Assembly (NCBI GenBank): GCA_905233415.1
Contig: CAJOEX010000002.1
Location: 56,951 to 120,950 of the forward strand
Direction of reading: 5' to 3'
Source: Paludibacteraceae bacterium
GTDB lineage: Bacteria > Bacteroidota > Bacteroidia > Bacteroidales > Paludibacteraceae
Length of the DNA: 64,000 bases
Part shown: positions 17,232 through 25,313 of the stretch, piece after piece
Layout of the letters: every line of letters starts with the position of its first letter
How positions within the stretch are numbered: position 1 is the stretch's first letter
Position numbers and translations under genes: made by a program
Notes under the pieces: model-generated
Told to the model about the DNA's origin: nothing
Database searches by the model: none
What the model saw: only the letters and a program-made list of their open reading frames with translations

Positions 17232-17277
17232 AATAGGTCGTTGGTCGTTAGTCGTTGGACTCTTCCGAATTCCGGTG

Positions 17278-17310
17278 CAAAGATACGATGAACTATCTGC
17301 CTTTTGCAAA
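17278..17310 (-). promoter_or_regulatory. Leftward promoter inside element A
   Basis: Minus-strand TTTG at 17307-17310 and TATCTTTG at 17278-17285, 21-base spacer. The transcript would run through the 7-base and 11-base repeats toward ansA. Confidence 0.65.
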
Positions 17311-17436
17311 TTTTTGAGCAAAAATTTTGCAAAAAAATGAACCTCCTTGAATATCCGAGCAAAATTCTTAGCTGGAAGGGCACGATAGATTCACAAATTC
17401 ACAAATTCACACAAATTTGTATCTTCATATTTTGCT

Positions 17437-17475
17437 CATAATAAATAATAATATATAATATTATTATATTATTAT
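17437..17475. repeat. AT-only palindrome of element A
   Basis: CATAATAAATAATAATAT pairs with ATATTATTATATTATTATG except for one bulged base. It forms the inner hairpin between the two 16-bp arms. Confidence 0.8.
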
Positions 17476-17608
17476 GGAGATTTTTACAACCTTCACCGAT
17501 GTGTGAATTTGTGAATTTTACACATATTCACACACTTCACACTTTCACATAAAATTGTGTGTTCATCATTTTATTTTGTGCAATTTCATTGAAATCTACA
17601 CTTTTTTC

Positions 17609-17639
17609 TTGTATATGTCGAAAAAAAGTAGTACCTTTG
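17609..17639 (+). promoter_or_regulatory. Promoter of methyltransferase operon
   Basis: TTG at 17609-17611, 20-base spacer, TACCTTTG at 17632-17639. It predicts a leader of about 355 bases before the methyltransferase start at 18002. Confidence 0.7.
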
Positions 17640-17647
17640 CACCCGAT

Positions 17648-17998
17648 TTGAAATGTGCATTTTTTGCACAAGTTCAACATACCGTCCCGCCCATGACGTT
17701 AAACCGAGCAAGACAGAGCGCAAAGCGTTGCGCGGTAAAATAACATATTAACAGCATTGGCTATTATTCGCGTTCGAGAAAAAGGTCCGGAAAACTAATT
17801 TCTTAACAGAATTAGAAAAGCCAAGTTCACGGAAGTCACGGAACTTCCCACACTCATCACAAGCACTGATGTTTTTCAGTGTGAGTGTATCTATGATGAG
17901 TGGCGGGTTTTCTTTCCGGACCTCCCGTGAACGCGAGTAGATATACTCACTTTTCTTTTCTGCCAGAGTGATTGATGGCAATGCAAAATTGCTATCAA
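17648..17998 (+). ncRNA. Highly structured leader of the methyltransferase mRNA
   Basis: Nested inverted repeats: TTGAAATGTGC/GCACAAGTTCAA just after the start site; GCGCAA/TTGCGC at 17718-17733; outer stem TCGCGTTC (17768-17775) with GAACGCGA (17929-17936) and AGGTCCGGAAA (17783-17793) with TTTCCGGACCT (17913-17923). Inside it sit CTAATT/AATTAG (17795-17815), AAGTTC/GAACTT (17823-17846) and a long arm CACTCATCA (17851-17859)/TGATGAGTG (17894-17902) enclosing CACTGA/TCAGTG. ACACTCA can instead pair with TGAGTGT (17882-17888), so two folds compete. A further hairpin (17972-17998) lies just before the start. Could be a cis-regulatory RNA or a mobile-element end; family unknown. Confidence 0.55.
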
Positions 17999-18001
17999 TC
18001 T

Positions 18002-19033
18002 ATGGCAAAACACGAAAGTCTTACCACAGCAAAAGATGTAAGGCAAGATGAGTTCTACACTCTGCTTGATGACATTTCAAATGAACTCAAGTATTACAAA
18101 CAACACTTTCAGGGCAAAGTTGTGTTGTGTAATTGTGATGACCCGTACGAAAGTAATTTCTTTAAGTACTTTGCGCTAAATTTCAACCAATTAGGTCTTA
18201 AAAAGCTAATAGCTACTTGCTATGATGGATCTCCTGTTTTAGGGAATGAGTTACTTTTAGATTTTGGCGATACTACAGATGAACCGAAGAAAATAGCCTA
18301 TAAAGTAGAAATTTCCGAGGTTAAGGACTACAATAATGATGGCGCTGTTAATCTTGCAGATGTGAAGTACTTAATGCAAAATGATCGAAATGTTATTTCT
18401 ATTCTTAAAGGTAATGGAGATTTTCGTTCTGCTGAATGTGTTGAATTACTCAAAGAAGCAGATATAGTAGTGACTAATCCGCCATTCTCATTGTTTAGGG
18501 AATATGTAGCACAATTGATGGCATATAAAAAGAAGTTTCTAATAATTGGAAATATGAACGCCATTACCTATAAAGAAATATTCCCTCTTATAAAGAATAA
18601 TGAGTTGTGGCTTGGAGTAACGCGACACGGAACAGGTTCTATGTGGTTTAAGATACCTGATTCTTTCCCTCAAAAGTCAGGACAGAAAATAGAAAACGGC
18701 ATTCGCTATCAAACGATAGGAAGTACAACGTGGTTTACAAATCTTGACCATTCTTTGAGGCATGAAGAAATTGTATTATACAAGGAATATAATCCAGACG
18801 AGTATCCTAAATACGACAATTATGACGCTATCAATGTGAATAAAGTCACAGAAATTCCTATTGATTATAAAGGGTGTATAGGAGTACCTATAACTTTTCT
18901 CGGGTCCTACAATCCCGATCAATTCGAAATTATCAAGTTCCGCAAAGGAGACGATGATAAAGATTTGACCGTTAATGGCAAGTCTCCATATTTCCGTATT
19001 TTAATTCGTAACAAAAAACCACAAAAGCCATGA
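18002..19033 (+). CDS. EcoRI-type adenine-specific DNA methyltransferase
   Basis: A 343-residue N6-adenine DNA methyltransferase of the M.EcoRI family. Shared features: KDVRQDEFYTLLDDISNEL at the N-terminus, VVLCNCDDPYESNFFKYFALNF, and catalytic motif IV NPPF (residues 159-162) in DIVVTNPPFSLFREYV. Start: the ORF track begins at TTG 17972; ATG codons exist at 17975, 17981 and 18002. Family members place DEFYT about 16-19 residues from the start, which fits ATG 18002, and the two earlier ATGs lie within a hairpin. The stop overlaps the DUF262-HNH gene (ATGA). AT-rich compared with flanking genes, consistent with transfer. Recognition sequence cannot be inferred. Confidence 0.88.
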   Translation: MAKHESLTTAKDVRQDEFYTLLDDISNELKYYKQHFQGKVVLCNCDDPYESNFFKYFALNFNQLGLKKLIATCYDGSPVLGNELLLDFGDTTDEPKKIAYKVEISEVKDYNNDGAVNLADVKYLMQNDRNVISILKGNGDFRSAECVELLKEADIVVTNPPFSLFREYVAQLMAYKKKFLIIGNMNAITYKEIFPLIKNNELWLGVTRHGTGSMWFKIPDSFPQKSGQKIENGIRYQTIGSTTWFTNLDHSLRHEEIVLYKEYNPDEYPKYDNYDAINVNKVTEIPIDYKGCIGVPITFLGSYNPDQFEIIKFRKGDDDKDLTVNGKSPYFRILIRNKKPQKP

Positions 19034-20136
19034 CAATAGATTTACATGAGGTACGCGTGCGGGAGTTGTGCGCGGGGTACAATGATTTGAGTATTCAGGA
19101 AGAAGGTATCGTCGGCTACGGCGGGCGGCTTAATATCCGTCCGAAGTATCAGCGCGAGTTTGTCTATGACGAGAAGAAACGCAACGCCGTCATGGATACT
19201 GTATGGCAGAACTTTCCGCTCAACGTCATGTATTGGGTCAGAACAGACGGCGCGGATGGTATCGACTACGAAGTCTTGGATGGTCAGCAACGCACGATCT
19301 CTATTTGTTCGTTCATTGCCGGCGAATATATGATGGAGTTTGACGGAAACTTGCTTGGCTTCAATAATATGACGAAAGAGCAACAAAACCGTATCTTGGA
19401 CTACAAACTGCAAGTTTATATCTGCGAGGGCACCGACGAAGAGAAAATCAAATGGTTTCAGCGCATCAACATAGCCGGTGAGAAACTGACCGACCAAGAG
19501 ATTTTGAACGCTATCTATGCGGGTTCATGGACTACACAAGCCAAGCGCCGTTTCTCCAAAACAGGCTGTGTTGCCTATCGCATTGCTTCGGATTTTATGT
19601 CAGGCTCGCCTATTCGTCAGGACTATTTCGAGACCGCGCTCCAATGGATTGGCGACGCGCAGGGAAAGTCGCTCAAACAATATATGGCAGACCATCAGCA
19701 TGATACCGATGCCGACGAACTATGGCAGTATTTCCAAGATGTCATTCATTGGGTGGACAAACTTTTCGGACGCAAGTACAAGAAAGAGATGAAAGGCGTG
19801 GAATGGGGATTACTCTACAACAAACACCGCGATACCAAACTCACAGCTACCGCTATCAGCGAACAAATGGCAAAACTGATGGCGGATTCAGATGTGCAGA
19901 AGAAATCCGGCATCTTTGCGTATATTTTGGATGGCGATATACATCATTTGGGAATTCGTGCGTTTGATGCCAACACCCGCCGCGAGGTTTATGAGCGGCA
20001 AGAAGGTAAGTGCGCCATCTGCGGAAAGCCGTTTGATATTGAAGTCATGGAAGCCGACCACATCACGCCGTGGGTGGAAGGTGGGCGAACGATTGCCTCA
20101 AACTGTCAGATGCTGTGCCGCGATTGCAATCGCTGA
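19030..20136 (+). CDS. DUF262 and HNH endonuclease domain protein
   Basis: A 368-residue two-domain protein. Residues 1-200 are a DUF262 (ParB/sulfiredoxin-like NTPase) domain: KYQREFVYDEKKRNAVMDTVW and VLDGQQRTISIC with the DGQQR motif. Residues 325-368 are an HNH nuclease: CAICGKPFDIEV, EADHITPWVEGG, NCQMLCRDCNR with four zinc-type cysteines. The same pairing is found in modification-dependent or defence nucleases such as GmrSD, where both domains lie in larger proteins. Translational coupling to the methyltransferase suggests a restriction-modification-like pair. The protein ends right at CNR, where most HNH proteins run on with xKSxK; the bases after the stop encode KSSE. Confidence 0.85.
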   Translation: MTIDLHEVRVRELCAGYNDLSIQEEGIVGYGGRLNIRPKYQREFVYDEKKRNAVMDTVWQNFPLNVMYWVRTDGADGIDYEVLDGQQRTISICSFIAGEYMMEFDGNLLGFNNMTKEQQNRILDYKLQVYICEGTDEEKIKWFQRINIAGEKLTDQEILNAIYAGSWTTQAKRRFSKTGCVAYRIASDFMSGSPIRQDYFETALQWIGDAQGKSLKQYMADHQHDTDADELWQYFQDVIHWVDKLFGRKYKKEMKGVEWGLLYNKHRDTKLTATAISEQMAKLMADSDVQKKSGIFAYILDGDIHHLGIRAFDANTRREVYERQEGKCAICGKPFDIEVMEADHITPWVEGGRTIASNCQMLCRDCNR

Positions 20137-20241
20137 AAAAGCAGTGAATAAACGGTGCAAGTCAATCACTCACAAGTGCCGCGTTTTTTTCTCATTCTTA
20201 GCTTTCGCACGATTGTAGCATGTAACGTAAAATGGGGAAGT

Positions 20242-21651
20242 TTACCACGAAATGGCTGCGGCCTTGGTTTTGAAGAAATTGGATTCAGAAGACTTGCCGT
20301 TGCCGGAACCGCCGGTTAATAGGCGGTAATACGGACAGGAACTCCAATAGGCAGGTTTGTCTTGAATCATACCATCTTCGCCGGTGTCGTTGGATATATA
20401 ATCACGAATCAAGCTTTGCAGACGTGTAATCCGCGTACACGCTGCAACCGGCTCCATCAAGTCGGAAGACGTTGCCAACTGCTTGATATAGGCTTTGTAT
20501 TTTTCCTTGAAAGCAGTAACAGACATGACTTTGCGCATCAAGATACGGTCACCCTCCAGACTGCCCCAAGCAAGCATATTGTCCGTACCCGGATTGCCAT
20601 AGCGTTCCTGCGCCGAACCGAGCGTATTGTCGTAGTCAAACGGGATAAAATAGAAGCGGTGATTGCAGTCTAAATAGAAATAATAGTTGTTCTTGTTCTT
20701 CCAGTAGTCATCCCACATGCCGACCATCACATTCACCGCATAGGCACGCAGGAAAAGGTCAATGTCCATGTGATTTTCGAGCCACGTCTGCAGTTCCGTA
20801 CTGCCCGATTTGAGCGGCGTCATTCCTTTAATGAAATCACACAATTCCGCTTTAGCAAAAGAGAGGCTGTCTTTGTTGCTCTTGAGATTATAGGGATAGC
20901 GTTTGCCGTAATCGTCCTGAACGCCCATTTTGCTTTGGTCAGCCGAGCTGAGGTCGGCGCCATAGCCTGCTTTCCATAGAAAACCTTGTTTGTCAGGTAT
21001 ATGTCCGGCGTGATAATTGGCATCAAGCCAGCCTTTGCGCGGGTTTTCAATCATGGTGTAAACGCCCATATAGACAGGTTTGGAGTCACCTTTTATGTAT
21101 ATGGAGAGGCGGCAGAATGAGGCGCGCGGTGCAGACCAGACGCCGAAACGGCGGAAGAGGTCGTAGCAAAAGGCTTCACGGACATAGGAAGGGTCGGTGG
21201 CGTTCCACTTGAGAATGATACGATCCATGCCGAAAAAGCGTTCGCCGGTGGTATAGTTGGTAAAACGGATTCCGAAATGCGCCCGGTGGAAAGGTGCGCC
21301 GTTACGGTGCATTTCGCCTGTAGAAGACTCAGGACGGCGGCGGGTAGTGTTTCCGCGCGGACGCAGTCCGACACTGTCACGGTTGTAGGTAACGCCGTTC
21401 TTGGTAAACGAGAATGCAGCCGGCACATAAAGACCGTTATCCGGCCATTGGTCAAAATTGGAAAGATAGGTGTTCCAATCCGATTCGGTAAGGGTAAGTG
21501 TTATCTGCGGAACGGACTCAATATCAAACAGATAATCAAGATCGCGTACGGATGAAGCGTCTCCGCCGCTTGGCGGGGAAGGTTCATTATGCGGTTTGCA
21601 GCCGTACAAAACTGCAAGCAGCGTGAATAAAAACAAGGTGTGCCGTTTCAT
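20242..21651 (-). CDS. CotH kinase family lipoprotein
   Basis: A 469-residue lipoprotein (MKRHTLFLFTLLAVLYGCKP, lipidated Cys18). The CotH fold is recognised by LRPRGNTTRRR, LKWNATDPSYVREAFCYDLFRRFGVWSAPRASFCRLSI, VYMGVYTMIENP, and YFIPFDYDNTLGS with the metal-binding Asp residues. CotH proteins are atypical protein kinases known from spore coats; in Bacteroidota they are exported, with unknown targets. It overlaps the birA start by 4 bases, so it may be read from the dacB-birA message. The 105-base gap to the DUF262-HNH gene has no clear terminator. Confidence 0.85.
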   Translation of the reverse strand: MKRHTLFLFTLLAVLYGCKPHNEPSPPSGGDASSVRDLDYLFDIESVPQITLTLTESDWNTYLSNFDQWPDNGLYVPAAFSFTKNGVTYNRDSVGLRPRGNTTRRRPESSTGEMHRNGAPFHRAHFGIRFTNYTTGERFFGMDRIILKWNATDPSYVREAFCYDLFRRFGVWSAPRASFCRLSIYIKGDSKPVYMGVYTMIENPRKGWLDANYHAGHIPDKQGFLWKAGYGADLSSADQSKMGVQDDYGKRYPYNLKSNKDSLSFAKAELCDFIKGMTPLKSGSTELQTWLENHMDIDLFLRAYAVNVMVGMWDDYWKNKNNYYFYLDCNHRFYFIPFDYDNTLGSAQERYGNPGTDNMLAWGSLEGDRILMRKVMSVTAFKEKYKAYIKQLATSSDLMEPVAACTRITRLQSLIRDYISNDTGEDGMIQDKPAYWSSCPYYRLLTGGSGNGKSSESNFFKTKAAAISW

Positions 21652-22388
21652 AAAACAAACTGAATCTCTTTGAAGTGGAACATGCGGCTACCGGTTGCGG
21701 TTTCAAGCACCAGTTGGCCTTGTGGGGTAATGTCTGTAATGGTTGCTTCAAAAGCGTTTTCGGGGATGTCCGTCAAAATGCGGGAAGGCGTCATGGACAC
21801 TTCACGAAGCGCATAAAGGGACTTTTGACCGAAACGGTAGAGGACGGAGCGATATTGTTGTTTAAGCGTTTCGATGTCAGATAGCAGGGACAATTTATTA
21901 TTAATGTTTTTGTAAAGGGCTTCATAAATGGTAGGCAGGTCATAATCCATACCTGTAAGTTGCTTGAGTGAAACAGGATTGGGTGCGTTGCTTTGCCAAA
22001 CGGTTTGGTTCACATTAAGACCTATTCCTGCAATCGCTTCCGTCAGTTGACCGTCTGCAATGGTACTTTCAATGAGTATGCCGCAAATCTTTTTGTTGTC
22101 CACATAAATGTCATTAGGCCATTTGATGGTGACTTGTCTGTTCGGCAGAAGATTTGCCACTACTTCCTGTACGCCGAGACTGACAGCCATTTGTAGCAGA
22201 AACGCCTGTTCAACAGCCACTTGCGGTTTGCGCAAGCGCAAGGACATGAGCACGTTTTTACCTTGTTCGCTTTCCCACGAGTTGCCGGCTTGTCCGCGAC
22301 CTGCAGTCTGCCAACTTGTCCAAATGTCATCACAGTCAGGATGCTTCTTGAGGTAGTTGTTGGTACTATTGGTGAGACTGATAAACAT
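21648..22388 (-). CDS. birA: Biotin--[acetyl-CoA-carboxylase] ligase BirA, catalytic domain only
   Basis: A 246-residue biotin protein ligase. The ATP/biotin loop is AGRGQAGNSWES, followed by KWPNDIYVDNKKICGILIE and GIGLNVNQTVW. There is no N-terminal helix-turn-helix, so this is the class I (non-regulatory) form. The ORF track begins at 22595, but those residues are antisense-like text overlapping the conserved end of dacB; the ATG at 22388 (MFISLTNSTNNYLKKH) begins the true domain and leaves a 23-base overlap with dacB. The C-terminal SH3-like domain (about 200-246) is present. Confidence 0.92.
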   Translation of the reverse strand: MFISLTNSTNNYLKKHPDCDDIWTSWQTAGRGQAGNSWESEQGKNVLMSLRLRKPQVAVEQAFLLQMAVSLGVQEVVANLLPNRQVTIKWPNDIYVDNKKICGILIESTIADGQLTEAIAGIGLNVNQTVWQSNAPNPVSLKQLTGMDYDLPTIYEALYKNINNKLSLLSDIETLKQQYRSVLYRFGQKSLYALREVSMTPSRILTDIPENAFEATITDITPQGQLVLETATGSRMFHFKEIQFVL

Positions 22389-23751
22389 CAAGCAGGTATT
22401 TCTGAATAATGGTCTGGACATTTTTCGCTTTGCCTTGTGCGCTGTTGACGAGAATGGCAAAAATCCATTGTCCGCCGTCAGGCAAGTCGATATAGCCGGC
22501 GAAGTTCTTTGTACCGGCAATCGTGCCGGATTTGGCATGAATCTTTCCTTCCAGAATCGTTCCTCGGCAAAGGGAACTGAGCGTGCCTTCGCCACCGCTA
22601 ACAGGGAGCGAACGAAGCCATATGTCGCGGTACTTGCTGCGGTTCATGTACTGCAGGAGCTGGACAAGCGTTTCTGCACTAACGGCATCTTGCGGCGCCA
22701 AGCCGCAGCCGTCCTTGATAAGCGCGCCTTTTGTGCTGACTCCGCGCAACCGCCAGAACTCACGAACCACTTCGCATGAATTGTGAATTGTTCCTGGTTT
22801 GCCGTAATTGAGACCGAGATAGCGGAAAATAGATTCGGCGTAAAGGTTGTTACTATAAATGTTCGTCTCGGCAATCAACGCACCAAGCGAGTCGGATTTA
22901 TGCTCATAGATAAGCTGTCGAACGCCTAAATCCAACCCACGCTCTGCCATGAAAGTTGCCGGTTCGGAAACGGTTACACCTGCTTCGTTGAGGTATTTGG
23001 TCAGGTGTGTAGCCAGCAGCCAACCGGGATTAGGAATGTCGCTTCGGACACCGAACTGCCCGCGGTTGCTGGGCACGCTGCCGGTCAGGTAACGTTCATT
23101 GGAGTAGGGCAGGCCGTGCACATAAGCTCCGTCATAGGTTATTTCGGTGCAGCGGATATGGTTAATCGTTTTCAAGGGAGGATAGGCAGGTTCGATACGT
23201 ATGACATCGGCAACAGAGCCGACCGGTCCGCTTTTGAGAACAATATTCAGGGTATTGCTCATATAGTTGAGCGCAAAAATACCGGGAGCATAGTAATTGC
23301 CGCAATCCTCCCAAAGCCAGTTTGGATTGGTGGCATCGCCGTCAAGCAGGCTCAAATCGGCAACAACGGCTCCTTGAATGGAACGAATTCCCGCCGCTTT
23401 GATTGCTTTCACCCACTTGTAAACAAACGCCTGCGTACCTTTAAGGTTGCCCAGTGACGGGTCACAACCGCCACGGATGTAGAGATTGCCCTTAAGCACA
23501 CCGTCTTCAATCGTGCCAGTGTATTCAAGCGTCGTCGTGAAACGGAATGAAGGACCGAGCATTTCAAGTGCAGCGCCGGTAGTGAGGAGTTTCATCACAC
23601 TTGCAGGCGGAACGACATGGTCAGAGCGATGTTCGTCAATTACAGTACCGGTTCGGGCGTCGCGAATGAGGACAGAGATATTTGCCTGTTCGCAAACGGG
23701 ATTTTCGGTCAACAGGCCAATAGCCAATAATATAGTTGTTAAAATCTTCAT
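22366..23751 (-). CDS. dacB: D-alanyl-D-alanine carboxypeptidase/endopeptidase, PBP4 family
   Basis: A 461-residue periplasmic penicillin-binding protein of peptidase family S13. A signal peptide leads (MKILTTILLAIGLLTENPVCEQA). Active-site motifs in order: SVMK in PPASVMKLLTTG, SNN in IYSNNLYAE, and KSGT in HAKSGTIAGTKNFAG. It trims or cleaves peptidoglycan peptides. Length and the large insertion between SxxK and SxN (about 70-300) match PBP4. It starts just downstream of sufB (one base apart) and overlaps birA. Confidence 0.93.
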   Translation of the reverse strand: MKILTTILLAIGLLTENPVCEQANISVLIRDARTGTVIDEHRSDHVVPPASVMKLLTTGAALEMLGPSFRFTTTLEYTGTIEDGVLKGNLYIRGGCDPSLGNLKGTQAFVYKWVKAIKAAGIRSIQGAVVADLSLLDGDATNPNWLWEDCGNYYAPGIFALNYMSNTLNIVLKSGPVGSVADVIRIEPAYPPLKTINHIRCTEITYDGAYVHGLPYSNERYLTGSVPSNRGQFGVRSDIPNPGWLLATHLTKYLNEAGVTVSEPATFMAERGLDLGVRQLIYEHKSDSLGALIAETNIYSNNLYAESIFRYLGLNYGKPGTIHNSCEVVREFWRLRGVSTKGALIKDGCGLAPQDAVSAETLVQLLQYMNRSKYRDIWLRSLPVSGGEGTLSSLCRGTILEGKIHAKSGTIAGTKNFAGYIDLPDGGQWIFAILVNSAQGKAKNVQTIIQKYLLDVYQSHQ

Positions 23752-23752
23752 A

Positions 23753-25186
23753 CTAACCTACTGTGCCTTCCAACGAAACTTGCAGCAGTTTCTGCGCTTC
23801 GACTGCAAACTCCATCGGCAATTTGTCCATGACTTCTTTGGCATAACCGTTTACAATGAGACCAACCGCGTCTTCGGTACTGATACCGCGCTGGCGGCAA
23901 TAGAAAAGCTGGTCTTCTGAAATCTTGGAGGTTGTGGCTTCGTGCTCGATCGTCGCCGTCGGATTGGCAATCTGCATATCAGGGAAGGTGTGTGCACCAC
24001 ATTTGTCGCCCAATAAAAGGGAGTCGCATTGGGAGTAGTTGCGGACGTTTTCTGCGCCGGAAACGACTTTGACCAAGCCGCGGTAGGAGTTTTGGGAGTG
24101 ACCGGCAGATATTCCTTTGCTGATGATGCGTGAGCGGGTGTTCTTGCCCAAGTGAATCATCTTGGTGCCTGTATCCGCCTGCTGGTAGTTGTTGGTGACC
24201 GCTACGGAATAGAACTCTGCCGACGAATTATCGCCTTTGAGGATGCAACTCGGGTACTTCCAAGTAATGGCAGAGCCTGTTTCGACCTGTGTCCAACTGA
24301 GACGGGCGTTTTTATGAGTTATGCCGCGTTTTGTGACGAAGTTATAAATGCCGCCTTTGCCGTCTTTGTCGCCCGGATACCAGTTTTGAACGGTGGAATA
24401 TTTCACTTCGGCATTGTCATGAACGATGATTTCCACAATGGCTGCGTGAAGCTGGTTCTCGTCGCGCATCGGCGCCGTACAACCTTCCAGATAACTGAGG
24501 TAAGCGCCTTCGTCGGCAATGAGAAGTGTGCGCTCAAACTGCCCTGTATTTCCGGCATTGATGCGGAAATAGGTGGAAAGTTCCATCGGGCAACGGACGC
24601 CTTTCGGGATATAAACAAAGGAACCGTCCGAGAAAACGGCTGAATTGAGTGCCGCATAGAAATTGTCGCTGTACGGCACAACAGAACCAAGATATTTCTT
24701 CACCAAATCAGGGTGCTCTCTGACGGCTTCGGAAATGGAGCAGAAGATAATGCCTTTCTCCGCCAGCGTTTCGCGGAAAGTCGTCTTGACCGAAACGGAA
24801 TCCATAACGGCATCAACCGCCATATTTCCCGCCAAAGCAGCACGTTCCTCCAACGGAATACCGAGCTTGTCAAAGGTTTTCATTATCTCCGGATCTATCT
24901 CATCCGTAGTCTTTGCGGACTTGGCTTTCGGTGCCGCATAGTATGAAATAGCCTGGAAGTCAATATCAGGAATAGTAAGATGCGCCCATTTGGGAACGGG
25001 CATCGTCAACCATTTGCGGTAGGCTTTGAGGCGGAATTCCAGTAACCAATCGGGTTCGCCTTTTTTGGCAGAAATGAGACGGATAACATCTTCGTTGAGA
25101 CCACGGCTGATGACATCCGTTTCCACATCGGTTGTGAAACCGTACTTATATTCCTGATTGGTAATATCCCGGATTACGTTTTCCAT
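23753..25186 (-). CDS. sufB: Fe-S cluster assembly protein SufB
   Basis: A 477-residue scaffold subunit of the SufBC2D complex, which assembles Fe-S clusters. Typical segments: [75 protein letters not shown], and [41 protein letters not shown]. The last contains the conserved Cys and His of the cluster site. No sufC or sufD follows. The start codon is 7 bases after the U-run of a terminator hairpin belonging to tRNA-Cys, and no promoter fits between them, so expression probably depends on read-through from the tRNA promoter. Confidence 0.94.
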   Translation of the reverse strand: MENVIRDITNQEYKYGFTTDVETDVISRGLNEDVIRLISAKKGEPDWLLEFRLKAYRKWLTMPVPKWAHLTIPDIDFQAISYYAAPKAKSAKTTDEIDPEIMKTFDKLGIPLEERAALAGNMAVDAVMDSVSVKTTFRETLAEKGIIFCSISEAVREHPDLVKKYLGSVVPYSDNFYAALNSAVFSDGSFVYIPKGVRCPMELSTYFRINAGNTGQFERTLLIADEGAYLSYLEGCTAPMRDENQLHAAIVEIIVHDNAEVKYSTVQNWYPGDKDGKGGIYNFVTKRGITHKNARLSWTQVETGSAITWKYPSCILKGDNSSAEFYSVAVTNNYQQADTGTKMIHLGKNTRSRIISKGISAGHSQNSYRGLVKVVSGAENVRNYSQCDSLLLGDKCGAHTFPDMQIANPTATIEHEATTSKISEDQLFYCRQRGISTEDAVGLIVNGYAKEVMDKLPMEFAVEAQKLLQVSLEGTVG

Positions 25187-25193
25187 ATTTTAC

Positions 25194-25220
25194 AAAAAGA
25201 ACCGCCACGTAGGCGGTTCC
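25194..25220 (-). terminator. Terminator between tRNA-Cys and sufB
   Basis: Reading the minus strand, GAACCGCC pairs with GGCGGTTC (arms at 25199-25206 and 25212-25219) followed by TTTTTGT. It begins 3 bases after the tRNA CCA. Confidence 0.85.
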
Positions 25221-25225
25221 AATGG

Positions 25226-25296
25226 AGGTCGGTAGCAGATTCGAACCGCTGTCCCCGGTTTTGCAGACCGGTCCCTAACCACTCGGGCAACCGACC
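25226..25296 (-). tRNA. tRNA-Cys (GCA)
   Basis: Minus-strand cloverleaf: acceptor GGTCGGT/ACCGACC, D-arm with GAGTGGTTAGGG, anticodon loop CTGCAAA (anticodon GCA), T-arm GCGGTTCGAATCTGC, discriminator U. CCA is encoded at 25223-25225. It is followed by a terminator and then sufB. Confidence 0.95.
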
Positions 25297-25313
25297 AAAT
25301 CCAAAAGCGGGTG

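Larger units (their letters stand above)
17183..17530. repeat. Hairpin element, copy A
   Basis: A structured non-coding element that matches copy B at 63249-63540. Order left to right: GGGTCTCGAAG block, 7-base array (17237-17257, GTCGTTG/GTCGTTA/GTCGTTG), CTCTTCCGAA block, leftward promoter (17278-17310), 16-bp arm ATTCACAAATTCACAC (17397-17412), AT-only hairpin (17437-17475), complementary arm GTGTGAATTTGTGAAT (17501-17516). Unlike copy B there is no gene next to it on the minus strand other than ansA, which has its own promoter. I do not recognise it as a named element. Confidence 0.75.

Noticed and set aside
17183-17383. 66-residue ORF on the minus strand in element A
   Set aside because: It runs through tandem repeats and promoter sequence and resembles no protein.
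17767-17936. Integron attC site
   Set aside because: Long imperfect inverted repeat, but the conserved R' and R'' core boxes (GTTRRRY and complement) are not at its ends and no integrase is seen.
17648-17971. Retron msr-msd region
   Set aside because: Folded RNA upstream of a gene fits superficially, but the downstream genes are a methyltransferase and a nuclease, with no reverse transcriptase in the window.
22389-22595. N-terminal extension of the birA ORF
   Set aside because: It reads opposite the conserved KSG region of dacB in another frame and has no BirA-like content; the domain starts at ATG 22388.
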